Below, one piece after another: positions 9,503-26,201 of a stretch of 64,000 bases of DNA. Every line of letters begins with the position of its first letter. The stretch's first letter is position 1. The position numbers and the translations under genes were made by a program. Origin of the DNA: an uncultured Erythrobacter sp. (GTDB taxonomy: Bacteria > Pseudomonadota > Alphaproteobacteria > Sphingomonadales > Sphingomonadaceae). Under the pieces are notes generated by a model. That model was given only the letters and a program-made list of their open reading frames with translations, ran no database searches and had not been told where the DNA came from. The DNA lies in assembly GCA_947499505.1 (NCBI GenBank), contig CANMOQ010000001.1, positions 106,037-170,036 on the forward strand. The letters run 5' to 3'.

Positions 9503-9542
9503 TCGCTAAGCGCGGCGGGCGTTTAGCCTGCTGATAGCAAAA

Positions 9543-9575
9543 CAGGCGGTGTGGTTTCCCACGCCGCCTTTTTTG
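9543..9575. terminator. intrinsic terminator between cytochrome c and hemA
   Basis: A GC-rich stem (AGGCGGTGTGG paired with CCACGCCGCCT, one G-T pair) is followed by six T on the plus strand and preceded by A-rich sequence, so it can end the cytochrome transcript and, less strongly, the opposing hemA operon. It lies about 40 bp after the cytochrome stop. Confidence 0.75.
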
Positions 9576-9664
9576 TATCTGCGATCGGTTTGGTTTGTGG
9601 CTGGTGCGCGCGCCCTGTTCTCGTCCGAACTCGTCCGAAAAAGTCAGGTGGCTAGGCTATGCGC

Positions 9665-10885
9665 TTAAGCGGCGGTTGCCATCCGGGCCAGCTCGCATTG
9701 CGACCAAATCTCGCTCAGCGCATCGACCAGGCGGTCGATATCATCATCGCTGTGCACGGGTGATGGGGTGATACGCAGGCGCTCCGTCCCGACCGGAACC
9801 GTCGGATAATTGATCGGCTGCACGTAGATGCCGTGATTATCCATCAGCCAGTCGCTGATCATTTTGCACTTCTTCGCATCGCCAACCATCACCGGGATGA
9901 TGTGGCTGGGATTACCCAGATGGGGAATGCCCATGCCATCCAGCCTGCGCCGAACTTTGGCAACGCGGTCACGCTGCGCCTCGCGCTCTTCACTGCTTTC
10001 TTTAAGATGGCGGATGCTGGCCGCCGCGCCCGCCGCGACGGCTGGGGGCAGGGCGGTGCTGAAGATAAAGCCGCTGGCAAAGCTGCGCACATAATCCACT
10101 AGATTGCGGCTGGCGGCGATATATCCGCCCATGACGCCATATGCTTTGCCGAGTGTGCCCTCGATCACATCGATCCGGTCCATAAGGCCTTCGCGCTCAG
10201 CAATGCCGCCGCCGCGCGGGCCGTAGAGGCCAACTGCGTGGACCTCGTCGATATAGGTCATGGCGCCGTGCTTCTCGCACACGTCCAGGATCTCTGCGAT
10301 TGGGGCGATGTCGCCATCCATCGAATAGACGCTTTCAAACGCGACCAGCTTTGGCACATCTGGGCCAAAATCGCTCAGTAACCGGTCGAGGTCTTCTGGA
10401 TCGTTGTGCTGCCAGATTTTGTAGGGCGCGCGGCTGTGGCGAATGCCCTCGATCATGCTCGCATGGTTGAGCGCGTCGGAGAAGACGACGCAGCCAGGAA
10501 TGCGGCTCGCTAAGGTGCCAAGGCCCGCCCAGTTGGAAACATATCCGCTGGTGAACAGCAGCGCGGCTTCTTTTCCGTGAAGGTCTGCCAGCTCTTGCTC
10601 GAGCAGCACGTGGTGGTGATTGGTGCCAGAGATATTGCGCGTGCCGCCCGCTCCCGCGCCGCATTCCTCCAGCGTGTCATGCATGGCGTCAATGACGGTC
10701 TGGTGCTGACCCATGCCGAGGTAATCGTTGGAGCACCATACGGTAACGGGCTGCGTTTCTTCGCCGACAAAGCGCGTTGCATGGGGGAATGAGCCGCGAT
10801 GCCGCTTGATGTCGGTGAACACCCGGTAGCGGCCCTCTTCGCGAACGCTGTCCAGCTCGTTCTTGAAATAGGCTTCATAATCCAT
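9665..10885 (-). CDS. hemA: 5-aminolevulinate synthase
   Basis: Condenses glycine and succinyl-CoA to 5-aminolevulinate with PLP, the first committed step of tetrapyrrole synthesis in alphaproteobacteria. The start is the ATG at 10885 ([12 protein letters not shown]), matching the family's N-terminus and giving 406 residues; a longer frame upstream lies inside puhE and is not used. Visible motifs include the glycine-rich substrate region [25 protein letters not shown], and the PLP lysine in [12 protein letters not shown] (about residue 245). The start overlaps the end of puhE by 11 bp, making this the last gene of the bchF-hemA superoperon and coupling ALA supply to bacteriochlorophyll demand. 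Confidence 0.97.
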   Translation of the reverse strand: MDYEAYFKNELDSVREEGRYRVFTDIKRHRGSFPHATRFVGEETQPVTVWCSNDYLGMGQHQTVIDAMHDTLEECGAGAGGTRNISGTNHHHVLLEQELADLHGKEAALLFTSGYVSNWAGLGTLASRIPGCVVFSDALNHASMIEGIRHSRAPYKIWQHNDPEDLDRLLSDFGPDVPKLVAFESVYSMDGDIAPIAEILDVCEKHGAMTYIDEVHAVGLYGPRGGGIAEREGLMDRIDVIEGTLGKAYGVMGGYIAASRNLVDYVRSFASGFIFSTALPPAVAAGAAASIRHLKESSEEREAQRDRVAKVRRRLDGMGIPHLGNPSHIIPVMVGDAKKCKMISDWLMDNHGIYVQPINYPTVPVGTERLRITPSPVHSDDDIDRLVDALSEIWSQCELARMATAA

Positions 10886-11711
10886 GGGCTGATCCCTCTG
10901 TCTTGATTGTGCTTTGATCGTGATTGGTTGTGACAACGGCGGCGCTGCGGCGGGGCAAGGCCCAGCCCCACAGGGCGCCATCGCGGAATGGCAATGCCAG
11001 AAAAACATGCTCAAGCGCGCCGAGCAGGCACAGCGCGAACAGCAGGCTAGCGCCGACCATTTCTGCGCCGCCGACAGGCGCGGCGGCGGCCAAGGCGCCG
11101 AACCAGGCGGCCACCGCGACAATCGCTATGGTCGATAGGATCAGCATGGCGTTGAGGCGGTTGGGGCCGAAATAGCTTTTGAGATAGCCAAGGTGCGGCG
11201 GCAGGATTTCCAGGCTGGTGTTGGGCACGCCGACATACATGTTGAGCTTGGTCGACAGCCGCATGAAGAGCAGTAGAGCAAACACTGTCGCGCCGATTTG
11301 ATTGGCGGCATTCCAGCTCAGCGAAATCAGCATGAGCGCGGTCAACGCCAGCGCAATTTCGTGGTGCAGAACAGTAGCGCTTGCCTGAGTAAAGCGGGCG
11401 AGCCCGCGCGCATCCTTTGGGCATACCTCCCTTCGGGGACCAGCAACAGCTCCCGTAAGAAAACCCACCTCATGCCAAGCCCACACCATCAGCGCGCCGG
11501 CAAAGGCGAGATAGACCCCGCCAACGCTGGCGGTCTGCGCGGAGATCAGGATCGCGATCAGTCCCGCAATCCCCACTGCGCCTGCAATCATTAAGCTGGT
11601 GAAGAAGGTCTCACGCCCGCGATTATCCGCCCAGGCAATCAGCCCGGTTGCGAAAAACCAGATCGCAATCGTCACCGCGATGGGGACAATATGGCCGCTC
11701 CAACTTACCAC
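10875..11711 (-). CDS. puhE: photosynthetic complex assembly protein PuhE
   Basis: A 278-residue membrane protein with about seven hydrophobic segments, between acsF and hemA as in other sphingomonad clusters. Recognisable features are the start [20 protein letters not shown], the [15 protein letters not shown] stretch, and [20 protein letters not shown], characteristic of PuhE. The family is associated with reaction centre/LH1 assembly and modulation of bacteriochlorophyll production; its biochemical activity is not established. The gene overlaps acsF by 7 bp at its start and hemA by 11 bp at its end. The C-terminal 30 residues are polar and probably not conserved. Confidence 0.92.
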   Translation of the reverse strand: MVSWSGHIVPIAVTIAIWFFATGLIAWADNRGRETFFTSLMIAGAVGIAGLIAILISAQTASVGGVYLAFAGALMVWAWHEVGFLTGAVAGPRREVCPKDARGLARFTQASATVLHHEIALALTALMLISLSWNAANQIGATVFALLLFMRLSTKLNMYVGVPNTSLEILPPHLGYLKSYFGPNRLNAMLILSTIAIVAVAAWFGALAAAAPVGGAEMVGASLLFALCLLGALEHVFLALPFRDGALWGWALPRRSAAVVTTNHDQSTIKTEGSAHGL

Positions 11712-12766
11712 GCAGGCTGTAGCCGGATGGTCTGAGGCAGCTCATTTGATTTGGTGCGCCGGAAATACATCTTGGCAAAGTTCCAGCCAGCGCTCGCAAC
11801 GCCGCTGATCCGCTTGGCTAAGCCGGCAATGCCGCCTTGTGCCTTGCCATCTTCGATCCGCAACGCTGCTTGACGCAGCGCCTCCATATTGGCGCGGAAT
11901 TTCGGATCATCAATGTCGAGCTCAACCGGGAAAACCTGGCGGCTGATCTGATTGCAGACCTTGAAGACCTCGTAATCATATTCGGTCGGGTCAACGCCCA
12001 GCGCCTTGTGGAACACAGGGCGCGCATGATCGCGCACATACATGGTCGCATAGACAGACAGCAGGAAGAAGCGGATCCACAGCTTGTTATAGCCTTTCAG
12101 CAGCTTCGGATCGGCATGCATCAGCATCGCAAACGCTTCGCCATGGCGAAACTCATCATTGCACCATTCCTCGAACCAATCGAAAATCGGATGGAATTTC
12201 TTCTCCGGATTGGCGGCGAGATGCCGGTAAATCGTGATATAGCGCGCATAGCCGATCTTCTCTGACAGATAGACAGCGTACCAAATGAACTTCGGTTTGA
12301 AGTAGGTGTATTTCTTGGTCTTGGTCAGAAAGCTGAGATCCACCCCGATCCCTGCATCTTTGAGGCTTTCATTGATGAAGCCTGCATGGCGGCTCTCATC
12401 ACGGGCGAGCAGTTTAAATAGTTGCTTCACATCGGGATTTTTCGTGCGCCGAGCGATCTCGGCATAGAGGATGCAGCCGGAGAACTCAGACGTCATCGAG
12501 CTCACCAGAAAGTCGGTGAACTCCGCGCGCAGTTCCGGCTCCAGATTCTCGATCACCCCAGCGAAACTATCGTTGTGTTTAAAGTGCGTCTTGTTGGGAT
12601 CGCCCACCATATCGGCGATCAGCTGGTCCCATTCCTCGCGCACCAGTGACACGTCGATCGCATCTAATGCGTCAAAATCCGTGGTGTAAAAACGCGGGGT
12701 CAAAATGGTGTCCTTGGTCGCGATCTCCATCGCGTCTTCGGTCGTTATCGGGGCGTGCGCGTTCAT
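11705..12766 (-). CDS. acsF: aerobic Mg-protoporphyrin IX monomethyl ester cyclase
   Basis: A 353-residue diiron oxygenase that forms the isocyclic ring E, giving divinyl protochlorophyllide; it needs O2. The ferritin-like diiron ligands are visible: SSMTSEFSG (Glu about 94), the DESRHAG motif at residues 123-129 and a second DEFRHGEAF near residue 220. The length fits the AcsF/CHL27 family. No radical-SAM BchE gene is present in the cluster, consistent with an aerobe. It overlaps orf95 upstream (ATGA) and puhE downstream, so it is embedded in the puh operon. Confidence 0.97.
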   Translation of the reverse strand: MNAHAPITTEDAMEIATKDTILTPRFYTTDFDALDAIDVSLVREEWDQLIADMVGDPNKTHFKHNDSFAGVIENLEPELRAEFTDFLVSSMTSEFSGCILYAEIARRTKNPDVKQLFKLLARDESRHAGFINESLKDAGIGVDLSFLTKTKKYTYFKPKFIWYAVYLSEKIGYARYITIYRHLAANPEKKFHPIFDWFEEWCNDEFRHGEAFAMLMHADPKLLKGYNKLWIRFFLLSVYATMYVRDHARPVFHKALGVDPTEYDYEVFKVCNQISRQVFPVELDIDDPKFRANMEALRQAALRIEDGKAQGGIAGLAKRISGVASAGWNFAKMYFRRTKSNELPQTIRLQPAW

Positions 12767-13050
12767 TTGATCCTCCCTGGATTGAAGCTGACTTCGTAAA
12801 GTTCTTTGAGATCGAAATAGGCCGCGAGGCGCGTGATCGCGCGGTCGAATGGGCCGGCGCGCGTTACGGTCGCGGCGCGTTCGTAAACAGCGCTGTGGCC
12901 GAAGGGGATCTGGATCGGGTCGCCATGCACACGCACTTTGTCGCCGGGTTCAATCGCAAGATTGCCCTCCAGCTCGACATGGGCGTGAAAATGATCGGAG
13001 CTTTGCTCGACCGATATTCGGCATGGCGTCTCGAACGTACGTGATGGCAT
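12763..13050 (-). CDS. conserved hypothetical protein of the puh operon (orf95)
   Basis: A 95-residue soluble protein between puhC and acsF, overlapping acsF by 4 bp and abutting puhC, so clearly co-translated. A central stretch, [21 protein letters not shown], is rich in beta-strand residues and looks like a small beta-barrel domain, followed by a helix, [17 protein letters not shown]. There is no signal peptide, membrane segment or Cys motif for a cofactor. A gene at this position is usually listed as hypothetical in sphingomonad photosynthesis clusters. A role beside AcsF or in complex assembly is suggested only by position. Confidence 0.85.
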   Translation of the reverse strand: MPSRTFETPCRISVEQSSDHFHAHVELEGNLAIEPGDKVRVHGDPIQIPFGHSAVYERAATVTRAGPFDRAITRLAAYFDLKELYEVSFNPGRIK

Positions 13051-13535
13051 TAGCTTTGATCCCTCTTTAGCAATGCTGCGAAAACGGCGCGGTTGGTCGC
13101 GCCAAATGAACCCAGTTCCACGCTCTTTCCGGTGGTGTCATCGCGTAGCGAGAGCGAGTTATTCTCCCACAGGGTAAGCGCAAATGGTGCCTCTGCCCCG
13201 ATCCCGCGAATGCGGCGTGAATGCGCGAGGCTGCGGACGGTTGAGCGTACAAAGCCGCCGGTGCCGGGCTCAAAGCGAGCAATCGCCTCGCCCGTGGCGG
13301 CGTCCTCGATCCGCACAGCGCCGCTCTCCTCGTCAAAGAACCTCAGCGCGCGTTCTGAAACGGCGGCGGTGCCTTGCGCGGCGCGTGCTTCGCTTGGCAC
13401 AGACAGCTTGTCGACAAAGCCGAGGCTGACCGAGGCGGCAAGCGCGATGGTGACCAGAGCGACCACAGCCATCGCGATCACCGGGGCCTTGTGCACTTCC
13501 CCGTGCTCATGATCATATTCGTAGTGAGCGCTCAT
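13050..13535 (-). CDS. puhC: photosynthetic complex assembly protein PuhC
   Basis: A 161-residue protein with a short His/Glu-rich cytoplasmic head (MSAHYEYDHEHGEVHKAP), one membrane helix at about residues 19-42, and a periplasmic domain containing RALRFFDEESGAVRIEDAATGE and WENNSLSLRDDTTGK, typical of PuhC. The family is needed for efficient reaction centre/LH1 assembly in Rhodobacter. It overlaps puhB by 4 bp (ATGA) and its stop shares a base with the orf95 start. Identification rests on position and the single-helix topology with the SGAVxIxDAxTG pattern. Confidence 0.92.
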   Translation of the reverse strand: MSAHYEYDHEHGEVHKAPVIAMAVVALVTIALAASVSLGFVDKLSVPSEARAAQGTAAVSERALRFFDEESGAVRIEDAATGEAIARFEPGTGGFVRSTVRSLAHSRRIRGIGAEAPFALTLWENNSLSLRDDTTGKSVELGSFGATNRAVFAALLKRDQS

Positions 13536-14176
13536 GCGCTGGCTCCGGCAAGGCCAGCGCTGGATGCGGTTTGAGCGCCCGCCGTCTCTGTCTCAAAATC
13601 ACCGCGCTCGATTGCATTGAACTGAGCGCTGGCAATCGCGAGATGCTGAGCCACTGCCTGCGCATCAGGCAGGGCGCGCAGCATCGGTTGCGGATGAGAG
13701 ATGTGCCACGGGCGGGCATGCGGCCACAGCAGCAGGTAACCAAGCACAGTCTTATCGCCGAGTTCCAAGGCGATGTCGCCGTAGCCTTTGCCGCGATCCG
13801 CGAAATGCGCAGCTGTCACTTTCTTCAGCGGGACATTGATCCGTTTGTCCACGGCCATGCCGACCCGCATGATCAGGCGCGCATCGGTGAGGATGTAGAG
13901 CGTGTTGCGCACGGTCAGCCATGCCGCGGCATAGAAGAGCGCGATGACGCCCGCGCCAAACACAGCCACAAATGTCGCCGCATCATAGCGGCCCAGAGCC
14001 ACCGCGAGCGCTGCCAAAGCCGCAAAATAAATTACCATAGAGTAAGTGTGAAACGCGGTACGGGCGAGCACAGCCGTATTGGGCCGTCCTTGCCACAGCA
14101 CCGTTTCATCATCGGCAGGCGTACCCAGCGGATCGCCTTGCGCATCAGGAAATTGCGGAGCGTCTTCCTGTGTCAT
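13532..14176 (-). CDS. puhB: photosynthetic complex assembly protein PuhB
   Basis: A 214-residue membrane protein with two or three hydrophobic segments (about residues 45-85) and a bPH2-like domain: ETVLWQGRPN at the start, then ARLIMRVGMAVDKRINVPLKKV and FADRGKGYGDIAL. PuhB is a dimeric assembly factor for the reaction centre in Rhodobacter. It lies between puhA and puhC with 4-bp overlaps on both sides. The Ala-rich C-terminal tail is unlikely to be structured. Confidence 0.94.
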   Translation of the reverse strand: MTQEDAPQFPDAQGDPLGTPADDETVLWQGRPNTAVLARTAFHTYSMVIYFAALAALAVALGRYDAATFVAVFGAGVIALFYAAAWLTVRNTLYILTDARLIMRVGMAVDKRINVPLKKVTAAHFADRGKGYGDIALELGDKTVLGYLLLWPHARPWHISHPQPMLRALPDAQAVAQHLAIASAQFNAIERGDFETETAGAQTASSAGLAGASA

Positions 14177-14961
14177 AGGATCGGTTCCTGACGCTCTGGC
14201 GTAGCGTAAAGATAGCCGCCACCGAAGTAAGCCATCACGCGCTCTTCTTCGTCGCGGGTGATTTGGCCCGGTGTTGCGACCTGAGGCACATCCTCAAACT
14301 GCTCTGCCGTGATCGCGTCGATATCGATAAGAGGCGTCAGGTCTCCGAAGAGCAAACCTTTCCCTTGTACTTTTGCGACGAACATTGGTGCCAGAACCTT
14401 TTTGCCGGAATTCGTCGTCACCTCGAGATAGCGGATGATATGCTCTGACTGGTCAACCCAGACATCACTGATCTTGCCCGCCAGCTTCTTGTTCGCGTCA
14501 TAGACCGGCAGACCCACTGGATCGTTGTCGTTCGGCGCGATTTCGATCTCGTGGCTGTCGCCAATCGGAACGATCCGCGGGCGGCCATCCATTGTCAGGT
14601 CTGGATTGGTCGAGCGCTTTGCATATGCGCCCGGACCCATACCGGATTTCATGGCATCGCCTTCGGGCACATAGGGCGCGCCAGCGGCGCCAAAGGTGCG
14701 TTTTGCTGGCACATCAACTGGATCGCGCGGCACGTCTTCTGGGATGTATTCGCCTTGACCGTGCGGGAGCTTGAACACCTTCTTGTCGCCATCCGTCAGC
14801 GGCGCGCCCAGCACTTTGCCCGTCCACTCATCTTCGAGTGGATAGCCTTCGCGGCGGCTTTCGCGGTTTAGATAGATGACCAGACCGATGAAAAAGAGCA
14901 CGAAGAGCAGGAAGACCAATTCCGCCACGTCAAGCGTGCCCACTATGTATGTTGCGTTCAT
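14173..14961 (-). CDS. puhA: photosynthetic reaction centre H subunit
   Basis: A 262-residue protein with one N-terminal membrane helix (about residues 12-32, ELVFLLFVLFFIGLVIYL), the following LNRESRREGYPLEDE motif, and a cytoplasmic PRC-barrel domain containing DPVGLPVYDANKKLAGKISD. The H subunit caps the L/M core and shapes proton delivery to the quinone QB site. It follows lhaA after 22 bp and overlaps puhB. Separation of puhA from pufLM, with lhaA directly upstream, is the usual arrangement in purple bacteria. Confidence 0.97.
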   Translation of the reverse strand: MNATYIVGTLDVAELVFLLFVLFFIGLVIYLNRESRREGYPLEDEWTGKVLGAPLTDGDKKVFKLPHGQGEYIPEDVPRDPVDVPAKRTFGAAGAPYVPEGDAMKSGMGPGAYAKRSTNPDLTMDGRPRIVPIGDSHEIEIAPNDNDPVGLPVYDANKKLAGKISDVWVDQSEHIIRYLEVTTNSGKKVLAPMFVAKVQGKGLLFGDLTPLIDIDAITAEQFEDVPQVATPGQITRDEEERVMAYFGGGYLYATPERQEPIL

Positions 14962-14983
14962 CTCACACTCCTCTCATTCACAC

Positions 14984-16410
14984 TCAGGTTGGGAACTCGC
15001 GCAGTCCAAAGGGGACTGGTGCATCCTCGTTCCCAGATTTGCGATGGTGGCCCACCAACGGGCCGAGGGCGATCAAGCCCGCCAGCAAAAGTACAATCTC
15101 GATGCAGTAAACTGTGGTGTATCCGCTGGCTCTGGTGGCCAGGCCTGGGGCCAGGTCACCGGCCATGGCAACGCTCGATACGCCGTCACGAATGACGCCG
15201 CCCAGCGCAATGGCGAGTCCTGCGCAGCTTGCCTGAACTGCGCCCCATACGCCGAGCGCCAGCCCAGCGGTTTCGCGCTTGGCGATACTCATTGCCTCAA
15301 TCAATGTGCCGACCGAAAACAGCCCGAGGCCAAGCCCGATTGCGGTCGCGCCGCCAAACAGCATGGCGACCGACCCAAATGGGGCTGCAAACAGGATCAG
15401 CAGGAATGCGGTGACCCCGGCGACCAAGCCCATGCCGGCAATACGCAATGGATCGCCTCCCTTGGTGAGCGAGCGGCCGGAGAGCAGGAAACCGAGCAAA
15501 GCGCCCGCTGCCCACGCCCCGGTAAGGCCTGTGGTCGCGCCAACAGAGAGGCCGAGAATTTCGCCGCCATAAGGCTCTAGCAGAGCGTCCTGCATCGCAA
15601 AGCCTGCCGCACCGATACCGATTGCGGTAAGGAGCCGGGCGTTGCGACCATCATTGATGAAGGCGCGCCACAAAGTTCCAAAGGCGGGCGTCTCGCGGCT
15701 CGGCGCGGTCAGCTCTTTGTTGCGCGCTTCCTGCTTCCACAAAGCGATGACATTGAGCACAAGGGTCAGGACAGCCGCGCCTTGGATGACCTGGACAAGC
15801 CGGGTCGCAGTAAAGTCGATCAGGAAGCCGCCGATCGCAAAGGCGGAGAACATCATACCGATCAGCAGCATGACATAAAGCAGAGCGACTGCGCGCGGAC
15901 GTTTGTCTTCCGGCGCAAGGTCGGTTGCTAGAGCAAGCCCAGCAGTTTGCGTCGTATGAATACCGCCGCCGGTCAGCAGGAAAGCGGCCGCTGAGCTGAT
16001 GATGCCGAGGGTAAAGGTGTCTTCCCGCCCGAGCAGCAGCAACGCAAATGGCATGATCGCAAGACCACCGAACTGCATCATGGTGCCAAACCAGATGTAG
16101 GGGACGCGGCGCCAGCCAAGGACCGAGCGGTGGGTGTCAGAACGGTGGCCGATAAGCGCGCGGAATGGCGCGATCAGCAATGGCACTGCGATCAGAACGG
16201 CGATCAGCCATGCCGGTGCATTCAGCTCCACGATCAGCACTCGGTTAAGCGTGCCGTTGAGCAAGACCATCGCCATACCGACGCTCACCTGAAACAACGC
16301 CAGGCGCAGCAGGCGAGATAGCGGCAGGTCTGCACTTGCCGCATCTGCGAACGGAAGCCACCCAGCGGCGGCTTGGATCCATTTGACAGAAGGGGCGGAA
16401 TTGCTGGCCA

Positions 16411-16411
<1 letters not shown>
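14984..16411 (-). CDS. lhaA: light-harvesting 1 assembly protein LhaA (PucC/BCD family)
   Basis: A 475-residue major-facilitator-like membrane protein with about 12 helices. The helix 1-2 region LLRLALFQVSVGMAMVLLNG and the loop IGHRSDTHRSVLGWRRVPYIW are characteristic of the bacteriochlorophyll delivery (BCD) family. LhaA is thought to supply or shield bacteriochlorophyll during LH1 assembly. Its ATG overlaps the bchM stop, and puhA follows. A second, shorter member of the family is encoded at 28609. Confidence 0.95.
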
Positions 16412-21628
<5,217 letters not shown>

Positions 21629-21639
<11 letters not shown>

Positions 21640-23209
21640 AATGCGCCTTCGCATCATACAAAGTGTCGAGGTCGATCTCGGAACGGCCTTGGTCAGCGGC
21701 GAAATTCTCTGTGTTGCGGCGGGCTTTGCCGCGCACGAAGAACGGGATTTTCTTAAGCTCGCGCTCTGCTTCTGCAGTCCAGATCGTATCGTTGGCCGCT
21801 TCGACCGGAGCTACAGTAGGCGCAGGCGCTTCTGGTTCTGCCGATTGGAGAGCTGCGCTTGCCTGCGGCTTTTTGGGTGCATGGGCTGCGTGATGTGATG
21901 GGCCAGCCTCATCCGAAAATTCAAAGTCATCGCGGAACATGGTGAGCAAATGCTCCTCCAGCCCCATCACAAGCGGGTGGACCCAAGTGTCGAAGATGAC
22001 ATTAGCGCCTTCAAACCCCATTTGCGGCGAATGACGCGCCGGGAAATCCTGCACGTGAACCGGCGAGGAAATCACCGCGCAGGGCATGCCGAGTCGCTTG
22101 GCAATGTGCCGCTCCATCTGCGTGCCCAGAACGAGCTCTGGCTGAGCCGCCATGATCGCATCTTCGACTGCCATGTGATCATCGGTGATCAGCGGCTCGA
22201 CATCGTACAGCTTGGCCGCAGCGCGAATGTCGCGGGCAAATTCGCGGTTGTAACAGCCGAGGCCGCAGACCTTAAAACCGAGCTCTTCGTGAGCGATTTT
22301 TGCGGCGGCAACCGCATGGGTCGCATCGCCAAAGATAAATACCCGCTTGCCGGTGAGATAATTGGAATCGACCGAGCGGCTCCACCACGGCATCCGGGCG
22401 GAATCGTCGCCGAGCGCAGAAGTGGGATCAACCTCTGCTAGCTCGGCGACTTCCGCGATAAACGCGCGCGTAGCGCTGACGCCTATCGGGACCGTGCGAA
22501 CGGCTGGCTGGCCAAACTCTCGTTCGAGCCAACGCGCCGCTTCATCTCCAATTTCGGGATAGAGAACGATGTTGAAATCGGCCGCGCCGATTTGTGTGAT
22601 GCCCTGCGGGCTGGCGCCCAATGGCGCCTCCAGGTGGATGTCTACGCCCAGCGCATCCAGGATCTTGCGGATCTCAACCAGATCATCGCGGTGGCGAAAT
22701 CCGAGCGCGGTTGGGCCCAGCAGATTGACCAGCGGACGGCGGCCTTCGCGCGGTGCGCGCTTCACCTTCCGGTCGGCGAGCGTCCGGACGATTTGATAAA
22801 AGCTTTCCGCAGCGCCCCAGTTTTCCTTGCGCTGATAGCTTGGCAGCTCCAGCGGAATGACCGGGCAGGGCAGGTCCATCGCCTCTGACAGACCGGCGGG
22901 ATCATCCTGGATCAATTCCGCGGTGCAAGAGGCACCGACCATCATCGCCTGCGGCTGAAACCGGGCGGCGGCATCGCGTGCGGCGTCTTGAAACAGCTGC
23001 GCCGTGTCTTTGCCCAGATCGCGCGCTTCAAATGTGGTGTATGTGACCGGCGGCCGCTTCCCGCGCCGCTCAATCATCGTGAATAGCAGATCGGCATAGG
23101 TGTCGCCTTGCGGGGCGTGCAGCAAATAATGCATGCCCTCCATTGCGGTGGCGACCCGCATGGCCCCAACATGAGGCGGCCCTTCATAGGTCCAGACGGA
23201 TAGCTGCAT
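21629..23209 (-). CDS. bchB: light-independent protochlorophyllide reductase subunit B
   Basis: The catalytic subunit B of DPOR; with BchN it reduces the C17=C18 bond of protochlorophyllide. The N-terminus [20 protein letters not shown] is diagnostic, and the unusual Asp ligand of the [4Fe-4S] cluster is in [12 protein letters not shown] (about residue 36). [17 protein letters not shown] carries a cluster cysteine. A low-complexity Ala/Pro/His linker (about residues 430-475) joins the core to the C-terminal PCP-red domain beginning [20 protein letters not shown]. Length is 526 residues. It sits 3 bp after bchN. Confidence 0.98.
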
Positions 23210-23212
23210 CGC

Positions 23213-25047
<1,835 letters not shown>

Positions 25048-25101
25048 GTATGCGAAATACCTCCGCTTTCATGTCATGGCTTACGCCCTCTTTTACACAT
25101 G

Positions 25102-25119
25102 TGTCAATCTAGCTTGACG
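25102..25119. promoter_or_regulatory. PpsR/CrtJ-type box, variant TGTCAA-N6-TTGACG
   Basis: TGTCAA and TTGACG form an inverted repeat with a 6-bp spacer; the right end is ACG instead of the consensus ACA. It lies 55 bp upstream of bchF in the divergent bchF/ppaA gap. PpsR represses bch and crt promoters by binding TGT-N12-ACA in pairs. An identical pair of arms occurs before bchG. Confidence 0.7.
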
Positions 25120-25162
25120 ACAATTTAAATAGACAGTGTTTCGCGGGGCTGATTTGCCAGTC

Positions 25163-25180
25163 TGTCAAAAAAGGCGTACA
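25163..25180. promoter_or_regulatory. PpsR/CrtJ box TGT-N12-ACA
   Basis: TGTCAAAAAAGGCGTACA matches the TGT-N12-ACA consensus exactly and is the second box in the bchF/ppaA gap, centred 61 bp from the first. Paired boxes at a distance are known to be bound cooperatively by the PpsR tetramer. It could control both bchF (leftward) and ppaA (rightward). Confidence 0.75.
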
Positions 25181-25292
25181 GTCCAATGTGTTGGTGGGAT
25201 TGGATTCGTTTTGTCCGCTCGCCCCATCGGCATTGACGCGATCCGCGCCGCATCCAGACCTTGGCTGGTTTGGCAGACCGGGAGAGTCTGTA

Positions 25293-26189
25293 ATGGCATC
25301 AGTGATTGGGGCTGGTTCAGCCGCCTTACGCAAAGCGATCAGCGAACCCTTGGCAAGGCGGAAGCGCAAAGCGCACGTTTTGGGCGATGGTGAGCAAGCC
25401 TCGCTCGCAAGCGACTCGATCGACGCGATTATCGAAAGCGAAATTTTGCCGCGCCTGCTGATGGCGCATTCATCCAGCGGCGCAACGCCGGGGCGCGGAA
25501 GCGCTCATGAGATTGATGCATTAGATGCAAGCCGATTTGCCTCGATGCCGCTCCATGCCGAAGCCGCTGAATTGCTGGAAGAGGTCGACGCCTATCTTGC
25601 AGAGGGCGTTAGCGTTGAGGCGATCTATATTGATCTGCTCGCGCCCGCTGCGCGTAAACTGGGCAGTCTTTGGGAAGCCGACGAGTGCGATTTCGTTGAC
25701 GTCACAATGGGACTATGGCGCTTGCAGGAAGTGATGCGCGAGATTGCCGTTCGCTCCCCGCCAGTTGTTCGGGCGCTGTCTGCGCCGCGCTCAATACTCC
25801 TTGCTCCAATTCCCGGCGATCAGCACAGTTTTGGGGCAATTATGCTCGATGATGTGTTCGCCCGGGCTGGCTGGAGAAGTGAAGTTTTGGTCGAACCGGG
25901 GCGGCGCGAATTGCTTAGCCGCGCCGGGCAGAAATCGTTCGATGTGGTGGGATTGACCATATCTCGTGATTGCCCTAGCGCCGCGATCACTCACATGATC
26001 AACGCCCTGCGAAGCGTTGCCGTGAACCCTCAAATGAGAGTGCTCATTGGTGGTCGTGTGGTCAATGATAACCCTGACCTGGTCGCAGAGGTCGGAGCCG
26101 ATGGCACAGCGCTTGATGCCCGGGCAGCTGTTGAAATAGCTGAACAATTGGTTCGGGAAGCGATTACGAGTGTGCATCAAACGCAATAG
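25293..26189 (+). CDS. ppaA: PpaA/AerR-type regulator with B12-binding domain
   Basis: A 298-residue protein starting at the ATG at 25293, which has GGGAGAG upstream; a longer GTG frame runs back into the promoter boxes and is unlikely. The N-terminal half has helices resembling the methionine-synthase cap (LAPAARKLGSLWEADECDF). The C-terminal half is a SCHIC/B12-binding domain with GDQHSFGAIML (His178, cobalamin ligand by analogy with AerR) and ISRDCPSAAITHMI. AerR/PpaA proteins bind B12 and antagonise CrtJ/PpsR. The gene is directly upstream of ppsR, as in other clusters. Confidence 0.9.
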   Translation: MASVIGAGSAALRKAISEPLARRKRKAHVLGDGEQASLASDSIDAIIESEILPRLLMAHSSSGATPGRGSAHEIDALDASRFASMPLHAEAAELLEEVDAYLAEGVSVEAIYIDLLAPAARKLGSLWEADECDFVDVTMGLWRLQEVMREIAVRSPPVVRALSAPRSILLAPIPGDQHSFGAIMLDDVFARAGWRSEVLVEPGRRELLSRAGQKSFDVVGLTISRDCPSAAITHMINALRSVAVNPQMRVLIGGRVVNDNPDLVAEVGADGTALDARAAVEIAEQLVREAITSVHQTQ

Positions 26190-26201
26190 ACTAGATTGCG
26201 C

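Noticed and set aside
10886..11122. N-terminal extension of the hemA frame
   Set aside because: It lies inside puhE, has no similarity to ALA synthase N-termini, and the family start [10 protein letters not shown] is at 10885.
25188..25292. GTG-initiated N-terminal extension of ppaA
   Set aside because: It starts within 8 bp of a PpsR box, lacks a ribosome site, and the ATG at 25293 has GGGAGAG and gives the usual length.
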